From: Lactobacillus sp. CBA3606
GTDB taxonomy: Bacteria; Bacillota; Bacilli; Lactobacillales; Lactobacillaceae
Length of the DNA: 64,000 nucleotides
Assembly (NCBI RefSeq): GCF_002970935.1
Contig: NZ_CP027194.1
Coordinates: 1,860,001 to 1,924,000 of the forward strand
Reading direction: 5' to 3'
Positions 57,255 to 64,000 of this stretch are shown here, piece after piece. The notes below the pieces were generated by a model. That model did no database searches. It had not been told where the DNA came from and worked only from the letters and a program-made list of their open reading frames with translations. A program made the position numbers and the translations under genes. Positions within the stretch are counted from its first letter, which is position 1, and each line of letters opens with the position of its first letter.

Positions 57255-57967
57255 AAGCGATCCTCTAAGTTGGGCTGTGTTAAGGCATGCAACTTTAATT
57301 GCAGCGCTTGATACTCAGCATTCCGAGCATCTAGTTCGGTTTGAAGGGCAGTAACAGCGTCGGTCTGGAGGTCGGTGACGAATCGATCATAGAGATTTTG
57401 ATCAGGGTGATAGATGTCGTAGCCGACTTGGGCCCGTTGTTTAAGCGCTTTGAAAAGTTGGTCATCAGAATACAAGGCCAGGCCTTTTTTGACCCGTTTG
57501 GCTTTATCGACTTCACGAAATAAGGAAGCAATAAAGTGACTCGTCAGCGGGCCAGCGTCAACTTGTAATGGTTGATGCTGGGCCTTTTTAGCAATGGTTA
57601 AAAAGCCTGGGGTTGTTAACGGTGCGGGCGCCAAGTCCAAGGCGCGTTGGTCAAAGGCCCGATAAATGAGGACCCCAATATGCGCCGGAATTTCGGCGGC
57701 AACTTCATCGTAAAGTTTTTTGGGCAGCACGAAATAATTATAGTTACCAATAAAGGATAATTTGGCTTTGGAATGAAAATCAGCTTTGGTCACTTTTAGT
57801 TCGTAACAGCGCCATTCAACCTGCCCATCGGCCAGTTGTTGATAGCTCAAAGTGTCGACAATGCCCTGATCAGCTGGCATTGAGACTTCTTCAACCACGT
57901 AGGCCCCTTGGTCGAGGCAGTAATGGTAAAGGGTGCTTTCTAATTGACGGGTTAATTTAGTTTTCAT
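57251..57967 (-). CDS. PD-(D/E)XK nuclease-like protein (MmcB/sce7726-like)
   Basis: A 238-residue protein. The N-terminal half has a restriction-endonuclease-like core: E in LESTLYHYCLDQG, D in GIVDTLSYQ, the E-x-K motif in CYELKVTKADF, and FIGNYNYFVLPKKLYDEV after it, which is the typical strand/helix following the active site. The C-terminus is a coiled coil (LQTELDARNAEYQALQLKLHAL). The start, ATG 57967, overlaps the end of the helicase gene by 11 bp; the frame continuing to 58129 lies inside the helicase gene. Member of a three-gene cassette with the helicase and the sce7725-like gene. Confidence 0.75.
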   Translation of the reverse strand: MKTKLTRQLESTLYHYCLDQGAYVVEEVSMPADQGIVDTLSYQQLADGQVEWRCYELKVTKADFHSKAKLSFIGNYNYFVLPKKLYDEVAAEIPAHIGVLIYRAFDQRALDLAPAPLTTPGFLTIAKKAQHQPLQVDAGPLTSHFIASLFREVDKAKRVKKGLALYSDDQLFKALKQRAQVGYDIYHPDQNLYDRFVTDLQTDAVTALQTELDARNAEYQALQLKLHALTQPNLEDRL

Positions 57968-60338
57968 GTGTGTGGTCTCCCTGAGTGGTTTGCCAAAAAT
58001 TAGCAATCGTGGCGGTGAGTTGTGGGACAGATTGAATCCGTTGGAAATATTGCCAGTGCGGTGGAAATAGTTCAGTATAGCGCCGGCTGGCAAAACGTTG
58101 ATCCAGTAACAAAATAATGCCGGTATCATGGCTACTGCGAATCAGGCGCCCCGCTGCTTGCAACACATTATTCATGCCGGGTAGCTGATAAGCGTAGGCA
58201 AAGCCGTTACCGTTGTTATGGTCATAGTAGTCGCGAATCAGATTCGTTTCGGCACTTATTCCGGGCAGGCCGACACTAACGATAGCGACCCCAATTAAGC
58301 GGTCGCCGCGTAAGTCAATGCCTTCAGAGAAGATGCCACCCAAAACGCAAAAGCCAACTAATGTTTCAGTCGCTTCGGCTTTAAATTGGGCTAAAAAAGT
58401 GATCCGAGCGGTCGCATCCATGCCCGTCGTTTGGGCGGTTGTCTGGATAGCTGGGTAGGCTAATTCAAAAGCGGCTTTTAGCTGATTGAGATAACCATAA
58501 GATGGGAAGAAAATCAGATAGTTGCCTGTTTTAGCGGTTACCAACGCATGCAGACTTGCGATAATGGCGGCCTCGCTATGCGCACGTTCATGGTAAGTGG
58601 TTTGGACGTACTGTGTGACCAGAATTGCTTGATGTTTAGGCGGAAATGGTGAGGGCAATTGATAGGCGAGGCTGTTAGCTTGCCCGCCCAACACGTCTTG
58701 ATAGTAGGCCATTGGCGATAAAGTCGCTGAAAATAAGACGGCACCAGCACCTAAGCTTAGCGATTGGTCTAAAAAATCACTCGGATCGAGGCAAAGTTCC
58801 TTAACCGTGATATGATGCCCGTCACGGACAAGGCGTGTCTGATAGCTACCATCATATAAATCGCCGATTTTAACAAAAGTGAGACTTGCAAAAAAATAAT
58901 CACGAACGGCGTTTAAGCGCTCGGATGGCGGTTGCTGTTGGAGCCAATCACTGACAAATTCATTGAAAGTTCGCAACGTCTTTAATAATTTTTCAGGTGG
59001 TTCTATCGCAATTTGTGAGGTGATGTCATCCGCTAAGAGCACTTTGTTGAGGCGAGTAAAGGACCGTTGCACTTTTTTCAAGGCCTGTTGTAAGTCGTCG
59101 CTAGCTTGGGATTTGTCTGGTAAGGCTAACTTTAATAAAGCCGCGATGGGTTGGTCACTGATGGTCGCTGAATACATATCACGGGCCCGACTAACCAGAT
59201 TATGGACTTCATCGACTAAGAAAAAGGTGGTTTCATCGGACTCACTGAAGAAGCGTTGTAAATAAACTAAGGGATCAAATAGATAGTTGTAGTCACAGAT
59301 AATGACATCACAAAATAGGGCCGCGTCCAGTGAAAATTCAAACGGGTCCAACGTGTGTTTCCGAGCATAAGTCTCAATGACAGGACGGGTTAGCTGGTCT
59401 TCATGCGTCAATAGATCCTTTAAGGCCGGTTTTAGGCGGTCATAGTAGCCCAGCATGAATGGATTCTCTTCTGGCGGCACGTCTCGTTCTTCTGGAAACT
59501 GAATCTGATCTTTAGCCGTTAAGGTGATGCTTTTTAACGTTAAGCCATCGTGGCTCATTAAGGTCACTGCATCTTCAGCAACGTGGCGGGTGCTTTGCTT
59601 GGCTGTTAGATAAAATAAGCGTTCGATGGTATCTTCACCTAAGGCTTTAATCGCTGGAAATAAGGTAGAAATAGTTTTACCGGTTCCCGTGGGGGCCTCG
59701 ACGAAAAGGCGCTTTTGTAAGCGAATGGCCTTGTAAACGGCGACAGCTAATTCACGTTGGCCCGTCCGATAGGCTGGAAACGGAAAGGGCAGTGATTTGA
59801 TGGAAGCATTGCGCCGGTCACGTAAATTAGCTCGCAAGGTGAGCCAATAGTCGTATTCGGTAATCAATTTTTTAAAGAAAGTTGCCAGTTCAGCGCGGGT
59901 CAAAATCCGTTGAGTTTTAGTGATTTTTTCATTAATAACTTGAAAGTAAGTGAGTTGTAACGTGACCTGGTCGATTGCTGGATGGTCTTGTAAGAAGAGG
60001 TAGCCGTAAACTTGAACTTGGCCCCAATATAAATCCCGAGTGTTATCAGTTAAGTCGTCGTAGGCTTGGTCGGAAGTTTTGATTTCTTCAATTAGAGTAC
60101 CAGCATCCGTGGTCTGAATGCCATCGGCGCGACCTGAAATTAAGTAGTCGGTGCCCGCCATTGTCACATTTTTTTTAAGATAAACCTCGCTTTGATAATC
60201 CACCGATCGACTACTTTGCAGTTGCCGATGAATCTTTGCACCAGCGAGGGCGGTGTTTTGACTATTTTTAATTTCGTTCAAGTCGCCTTTACGCAGGACG
60301 AACTCAACGAGTTGACGAATCCCAATTTTAGTCGCCAT
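57957..60338 (-). CDS. Nuclease-helicase: RecB/Cas4-like nuclease fused to XPD/DinG-type helicase, Fe-S cysteines absent
   Basis: A 793-residue protein. The N-terminal RecB-type nuclease has His37 in GAKIHRQL, Asp72 in ISGRADG, E-I-K at 85-87 in LIEEIKTSD, and Q...Y in GQVQVYGY (107-113). Helicase: Walker A APTGTGKT (215-222), DEVH (376-379), and motif VI QAAGRLIRS near the end. Between Walker A and DEVH, related proteins carry four cysteines for a 4Fe-4S cluster. Here the equivalent stretch (QIQFPEERDVPPEENPFM and HTLDPFEFSL, about 278-336) has none; the only Cys nearby are in LFCDVIICDYN. ATG 60338 follows AAAGG. Confidence 0.88.
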   Translation of the reverse strand: MATKIGIRQLVEFVLRKGDLNEIKNSQNTALAGAKIHRQLQSSRSVDYQSEVYLKKNVTMAGTDYLISGRADGIQTTDAGTLIEEIKTSDQAYDDLTDNTRDLYWGQVQVYGYLFLQDHPAIDQVTLQLTYFQVINEKITKTQRILTRAELATFFKKLITEYDYWLTLRANLRDRRNASIKSLPFPFPAYRTGQRELAVAVYKAIRLQKRLFVEAPTGTGKTISTLFPAIKALGEDTIERLFYLTAKQSTRHVAEDAVTLMSHDGLTLKSITLTAKDQIQFPEERDVPPEENPFMLGYYDRLKPALKDLLTHEDQLTRPVIETYARKHTLDPFEFSLDAALFCDVIICDYNYLFDPLVYLQRFFSESDETTFFLVDEVHNLVSRARDMYSATISDQPIAALLKLALPDKSQASDDLQQALKKVQRSFTRLNKVLLADDITSQIAIEPPEKLLKTLRTFNEFVSDWLQQQPPSERLNAVRDYFFASLTFVKIGDLYDGSYQTRLVRDGHHITVKELCLDPSDFLDQSLSLGAGAVLFSATLSPMAYYQDVLGGQANSLAYQLPSPFPPKHQAILVTQYVQTTYHERAHSEAAIIASLHALVTAKTGNYLIFFPSYGYLNQLKAAFELAYPAIQTTAQTTGMDATARITFLAQFKAEATETLVGFCVLGGIFSEGIDLRGDRLIGVAIVSVGLPGISAETNLIRDYYDHNNGNGFAYAYQLPGMNNVLQAAGRLIRSSHDTGIILLLDQRFASRRYTELFPPHWQYFQRIQSVPQLTATIANFWQTTQGDHTHEN

Positions 60339-60407
60339 ACGCAACGCCTTTCTGATTTTGATTGGCTTTAATTATAAAACAGACGTTCGCTTTCGGCAAG
60401 AGTGCAT

Positions 60408-60505
60408 CAAAAGGCGGTCAGCCACCGAGCATAGCCTAGCCAGACCGCTGATGCGTCCTAGGCATCGGCGGTCTGGCGTAGCTAAGCCCAGGTAGCTGCC
60501 TTTTG
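60408..60505. repeat. Long imperfect hairpin upstream of the nuclease-helicase gene
   Basis: The inner stem GCCAGACCGCTGATGC / GCATCGGCGGTCTGGC surrounds GTCCTAG. The outer arms CAAAAGGC / GCCTTTTG extend it, with mismatches, to nearly 100 nt. No T run. It could be an RNA structure in the leader, the end of the upstream 76-aa gene, or a repeat element. Confidence 0.7.
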
Positions 60506-60541
60506 CAGCCCGTTTCGGCTATCAAAATAACACGCAACGAA

Positions 60542-60772
60542 TTAGCGAGCTTTCAAAAGGACATGTGCAAGTTGAGAAATTGCGATGATCACAACGATAC
60601 CAATTATTTTTAGTACGGTCGCATGTGGTCCCAAAAATAACCATAAGATAATGAAAATAAGCTCAAATGCAAAAATAATATTTTTCGTGTTAATCCCATC
60701 CAATCGATAAATTTTGATTTCTAAGTATTCTACGCGGGTGACAATGATTTCCAGCCAGCTTTGCAAAACCAT
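60542..60772 (-). CDS. Hypothetical small membrane protein, 76 aa
   Basis: An N-terminal amphipathic stretch (VLQSWLEIIVTRVEYLEIKIYRLDG) is followed by two membrane segments (NIIFAFELIFIILWLFLG and VLKIIGIVVIIAISQLAHVLL). GAGG lies upstream of ATG 60772. It lies after the 121-aa membrane protein gene on the same strand. No known family. Confidence 0.6.
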   Translation of the reverse strand: MVLQSWLEIIVTRVEYLEIKIYRLDGINTKNIIFAFELIFIILWLFLGPHATVLKIIGIVVIIAISQLAHVLLKAR

Positions 60773-60826
60773 CACAAATAGACCTCAGTCTAGCGACAAA
60801 GGTCTGACTAATTTTACGGCATACGC

Positions 60827-61192
60827 TTATTGATACCAACGACTGTGCCGCCGTTTCATGACTTGACCAAGATTGAAGCCGTAACTCACAATACCAGCCA
60901 TGACAACGGTGGCAATGATGGCGCCTAGCCAAGTGTAAGGTGTGCTGAAGTAAGCGGCATAGCCGGCACATAAGCTAATCAAGCCAATTGTGCTTGTTAA
61001 CAGCCAGAAAGGTGTGGGCTTAAAGAAGATGAGCCCTACTAGGAATAAGATTGCGGCTGTGACGGTGGCTTCAACACTTAGGCGGGTACCAAACTGGGTC
61101 AGGAGGGCGATGACTAATAAGCCAGCGCCCACGACTAATAGGACGGTTGCAAATAAGTTACTGATGGTCCAATGAAAAGGTTGCTTTGCCAT
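60827..61192 (-). CDS. Hypothetical membrane protein, 121 aa
   Basis: Four hydrophobic segments (ISNLFATVLLVVGAGLLVIALL, VTAAILFLVGLIFF, FWLLTSTIGLISLCAGYAAYF, AIIATVVMAGIVSYGF) and a short basic tail (KRRHSRW). GAGGGG lies 6 nt before ATG 61192. It resembles small DUF-type membrane proteins of lactobacilli, but I cannot name one. It is divergent from ackA. Confidence 0.68.
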   Translation of the reverse strand: MAKQPFHWTISNLFATVLLVVGAGLLVIALLTQFGTRLSVEATVTAAILFLVGLIFFKPTPFWLLTSTIGLISLCAGYAAYFSTPYTWLGAIIATVVMAGIVSYGFNLGQVMKRRHSRWYQ

Positions 61193-61297
61193 CTCAATCC
61201 CCTCGCTTTCATTAAGGCTATTATACCGTAGCCGTTGCGGGGGCAAAAATAATATGCGTCAACAGATGAACAAAATGGTGCCATTTTCAACGTGCTA

Positions 61298-61326
61298 TTG
61301 AAAGCGTATCCATAATTGGTTACACT
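61298..61326 (+). promoter_or_regulatory. ackA promoter with cre box over the -35
   Basis: TTGAAA (61298-61303), 17 bp, TACACT (61321-61326). The cre TTGAAAGCGTATCCA (61298-61312) fits WTGNAANCGNWNNCW at every position and covers the -35, predicting repression by CcpA. Confidence 0.72.
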
Positions 61327-61367
61327 AACAGTATGCACACTTGATGATGGATGGAGGAAATCGCATA

Positions 61368-62576
61368 ATGGCAAAAGTATTAGCAATTAATGCTGGTAGT
61401 TCAACTTTGAAATGGAAGTTGTTTAATTTACCAGCTGAAACGGTCATCGCTTCTGGGATGGTGGACCGGTTAGGCTTACCTAATTCAGTTTTTGAGATTA
61501 AAAAGGCGGACGGGGTGAAGTATTCAGAGACGAAACCCAAGATTGATGTTCATGAAGCCGCCGCCATGGTTTTGACACGGCTAAAGAGTGACGGCATTCT
61601 GGCACATTTGAGTGAAATTACTGGGGTCGGTCATCGAATCGTCGCCGGTGGGGAAGAATTCAAAGATTCAGTAATTATTACCCCAACGACGTTAAAACAA
61701 ATTAAGGCATTATCTGAATATGCGCCGTTACACAATCCAACGCAAGCTTATTATATTGAAGTTTTTCAGCAATTATTACCAAAGACGGTCCAAGTGGCGG
61801 TCTTTGACACCTCACTATATGCGACGATGCCGGCGGTAAATTATCTCTACAGTATTCCCTATGACTATTATCAAAAATTTGGTGCGCGTAAATATGGCGC
61901 CCACGGGACTAGCCATCGCTATGTTGCCCATCGTACGGCGGAACTTTTAGACAAACCGTTAGCGGACTTGAAGTTAATCACCTTGCATTTAGGTTCCGGC
62001 GCTTCGATTACGGCTTTTGATCATGGTAAGGCGGTTGATACGTCAATGGGCTTTACGCCATTGGCAGGAATTACCATGAGCACCCGCTCTGGTGATATTG
62101 ATGCGTCGTTGATTCCCTACTTAATGCGGCATTTAGGCATTACGGACGTGCAGGATTTTATTGATATTTTGAATAATAAATCCGGTTTGTTAGGGATTTC
62201 TGGCTTGTCACCGGATATGCGGGACTTGGATGAGACCAAGCATGACCGGCCACGTTCAGAACTCGCCTTGGAAATTTTTGCCAACCGCGTGGTTAAATAT
62301 GTCGGCAGTTATATCGCTGAGATGAACGGTATTGATGCGTTAGTCTTTACGGCGGGGGTCGGTGAAAATTCATTTGCGATGCGGTCACGTATCTTGAAAC
62401 AACTGGGTTACTTTGGGATTACGGTGGATGAAGAAAAGAATCAAATCCATGGTAAAGAACAAGTCATCAGTCAGGCCGGTGCGCCAGTTACCGTGATGGT
62501 CGTACCAACGAATGAAGAATTAATGATTGTCCGGGATGTCGCGCGGTTGACGCATCGGGCGCCCATGCCGCAGTAA
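61368..62576 (+). CDS. ackA: Acetate kinase
   Basis: A 402-residue enzyme: acetyl phosphate + ADP gives acetate + ATP. Marks: N-terminal AKVLAINAGSSTLKWKLF, GVGHRIVAGGEEF, FDTSLYATMPAVNYLY, ARKYGAHGTSHRYV, LHLGSGASITA and FTAGVGENS, including the catalytic Asp/Arg and His of the ASKHA fold. GGAGG lies before ATG 61368; the frame extends upstream to 61341 without a ribosome site. It turns the product of pyruvate oxidase (44608) into ATP. The cre over its promoter suggests use when glucose is low; other ack copies may serve fast growth. Confidence 0.95.
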   Translation: MAKVLAINAGSSTLKWKLFNLPAETVIASGMVDRLGLPNSVFEIKKADGVKYSETKPKIDVHEAAAMVLTRLKSDGILAHLSEITGVGHRIVAGGEEFKDSVIITPTTLKQIKALSEYAPLHNPTQAYYIEVFQQLLPKTVQVAVFDTSLYATMPAVNYLYSIPYDYYQKFGARKYGAHGTSHRYVAHRTAELLDKPLADLKLITLHLGSGASITAFDHGKAVDTSMGFTPLAGITMSTRSGDIDASLIPYLMRHLGITDVQDFIDILNNKSGLLGISGLSPDMRDLDETKHDRPRSELALEIFANRVVKYVGSYIAEMNGIDALVFTAGVGENSFAMRSRILKQLGYFGITVDEEKNQIHGKEQVISQAGAPVTVMVVPTNEELMIVRDVARLTHRAPMPQ

Positions 62577-62604
62577 GATGTGTTAAACTAAAATCAGTGT
62601 TTTT

Positions 62605-62634
62605 GAGTGCCTCACAAGGTTGTGGGGCACTTTT
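62605..62634 (+). terminator. Terminator after ackA
   Basis: GAGTGCC.CACAA / TTGTG.GGCACTTTT. Confidence 0.84.
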
Positions 62635-62669
62635 GCTGTGCGATGACGTAAAATAGGGGGCAAGTAGGG

Positions 62670-64000
62670 ATGTTAGCAACGGATATTTTGATTCAAGGTG
62701 CTAGTACAACTAATTTACAACATATTAATGTCCAGTTGCCTAAACATCAGATTACGGTCGTGACTGGGGTGGCCGGCGCTGGTCAATCATCATTGATATT
62801 AGCGACGTTAGCGGCAGAATCGCAGCGGTTATTAAAAGGGAGTGCGACACCGCTAGGACAACCGCAATTACCGCCTGCGGTCGTGCCAGTCGTAGACAAA
62901 ATTGAGCAGTTACCAGTCACTATTGTGATTGATCAAAAACCGTTAGCATTGAAGCACCGCTCAACGGTTGGAACTGTGACTGAAATCTATGCAGGCTTAC
63001 AGTTGTTATTTGCGCAGCTAGCGCAACCAGCAATTGGACCGGCCGGGGCTTATTCTTTCAAGCAAGCGACTGGCTGGTGCCCACAATGTTTGGGGACCGG
63101 TGTTGAGCCACAACTTGAGGTGCGCCGGCTCATTAACTGGACGAAATCACTGAACGCGGGTGCTATTCAACTGCCAGCATTTCAGCCTGGTGGCGACCTG
63201 TTTAATCGTTATACGGCTGCTGGTAATTTTGACAACGATCAAATTTTAGCCACCTATACTGCGGCCGAGTGGCAACGCTTATTGTATGATGAGGGCAGTC
63301 AACCAGACCAACCAACGGCTGAATGGCCGGCCACCGCGCTATATGTGGGCGTGATACCAATGATTAAGCAGGCTTTAGCCACGGGTCAGTCCGTGAAAGG
63401 ATTGACGACTTTAATGCCAGTGCAAGCCTGTTCAGTTTGTGGTGGCACCCGGGTCAATGCCCATGTCCGGCAAGCGGAAGTGAACGGTCGGTCATTGGCC
63501 GATTGTGTGGATTTATCGGTGACAGAATTATTGGCCTTTATTAATACAATCTATGATGACCATGTTGTCTCAGTTTTACATAACCTGCAACAAAGCTTGG
63601 CTAATTTGCTAACAATTGGCTTGGGATATTTGACCATGAATCGAGCGACACGTACCTTAGCTGGTGGTGAAATTCAGCGGCTTAAGCTGACTCAATATTT
63701 AAACAGTCCGTTAACGGATGTCTTGTACATCTTAACGACGCCTAGTGCTGGCCTGCATGCCGAAGATTTAATTGGCATTAATCGGGTGTTTGGACAGCTA
63801 CGTGATCAGGGGAATACCGTGGTCATAATTGACCAAAATCCAGCTATCATACGGCATGCAGATCATGTGATTGAATTAGGCCCGGGGGCTGGGCACGCTG
63901 GCGGTCAAGTGACCTTTACCGGAACCTATGCAGAATTGCTTAAAAGTTCAACTGTTACGGGGCAAAGCTTACGGGCAGCACGGTCGGTTAAAGCTGAGGA
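62670..64000 (+). CDS. UvrA-like ABC ATPase paralogue with degenerate ATPase motifs, 3' end outside window
   Basis: The frame runs 443 codons from ATG 62670 (AGGGGG/GTAGGG before it) off the window. It follows the UvrA plan: NBD1 start, a shortened insert with zinc CXXC pairs (WCPQC 137-140, ACSVC 254-257), then TLAGGEIQRLKL (signature, 329-340). But the Walker A reads GVAGAGQSS (Lys to Gln39), Walker B reads LYILTTPSAGLH (Asp-Glu to Thr-Thr, 356-357) and the H-loop reads IIDQN (His to Gln389). NBD1 thus looks unable to hydrolyse ATP. It is shorter than UvrA and lacks a UvrB-binding region, as in the drug-resistance-type paralogues. NBD2 lies beyond the window. Confidence 0.85.
   Translation, partial: MLATDILIQGASTTNLQHINVQLPKHQITVVTGVAGAGQSSLILATLAAESQRLLKGSATPLGQPQLPPAVVPVVDKIEQLPVTIVIDQKPLALKHRSTVGTVTEIYAGLQLLFAQLAQPAIGPAGAYSFKQATGWCPQCLGTGVEPQLEVRRLINWTKSLNAGAIQLPAFQPGGDLFNRYTAAGNFDNDQILATYTAAEWQRLLYDEGSQPDQPTAEWPATALYVGVIPMIKQALATGQSVKGLTTLMPVQACSVCGGTRVNAHVRQAEVNGRSLADCVDLSVTELLAFINTIYDDHVVSVLHNLQQSLANLLTIGLGYLTMNRATRTLAGGEIQRLKLTQYLNSPLTDVLYILTTPSAGLHAEDLIGINRVFGQLRDQGNTVVIIDQNPAIIRHADHVIELGPGAGHAGGQVTFTGTYAELLKSSTVTGQSLRAARSVKAE

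Noticed and set aside
57967-58129. N-terminal extension of the PD-(D/E)XK protein
   Set aside because: The extra 54 codons lie inside the helicase gene in another frame; ATG 57967 has a ribosome site and matches the family start.

Overview
The window looks like chromosome of a lactic acid bacterium of the Lactiplantibacillus plantarum group. The grounds are the flavin prenyltransferase/LpdD pair of gallate decarboxylase, Nramp manganese uptake, pyruvate oxidase with acetate kinase, a trehalose PTS operon, three secreted LysM proteins with a shared C-terminal domain, textbook AGGAGG ribosome sites and CcpA cre boxes. The species call is inferred from gene content; no search was run.

Layout. 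1-6.2 kb: CapA-like enzyme (5' end outside the window), thioredoxin, an AAA ATPase preceded by a phased array of palindromes, Ndk, DUF2252. 6.3-10.4 kb: an AT-rich island. Two IS200/IS605-type elements in opposite orientation (one intact, one deleted) bracket an IS3-family remnant and a 561-residue metallophosphoesterase gene that appears to be transcribed leaderless. 10.5-23.2 kb: methionine aminopeptidase, PnuC-like transporter, the treR-treC-PTS operon with operators and cre, a GH65 phosphorylase, a LysR regulator facing an aldo/keto reductase remnant, and lpdB-lpdD. 23.2-26.9 kb: flavodoxin, Rrf2, TetR, MntH. 26.9-28.6 kb: a gene-poor stretch with short RNAs, a type-I-toxin-like locus with an apparent frameshift, an inverted partial copy of it, and a row of very small ORFs.

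28.6-44.4 kb: truncated AMP-binding protein, small secreted protein, a two-component system, an RpiR regulator and EIIC permease sharing an operator-like motif, an LCP cell-wall enzyme, a RelQ-type alarmone synthetase, and a TetR regulator divergent from a 1379-residue MMPL protein with 70-residue repeats. 44.6-55.7 kb: pyruvate oxidase, an ABC exporter pair, three LysM paralogues that share an upstream triple box, and a flavin reductase/MFS operon divergent from an AraC regulator. 55.9-64 kb: an sce7725-like protein, a PD-(D/E)XK nuclease and a nuclease-helicase fusion that lacks the usual Fe-S cysteines, then CcpA-boxed acetate kinase and the start of a UvrA-like protein with degenerate ATPase motifs.

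Working together: TreR/CcpA logic controls trehalose entry and hydrolysis. Pyruvate oxidase and acetate kinase (pyruvate to acetyl-P to acetate plus ATP) both carry perfect cre boxes. The strongest candidates for undescribed biology are the leaderless metallophosphoesterase between inverted IS copies, the helicase/nuclease/sce7725 cassette, the degenerate UvrA paralogue, the 39-bp palindrome array, and the 26.9-28.6 kb small-RNA/small-ORF region.
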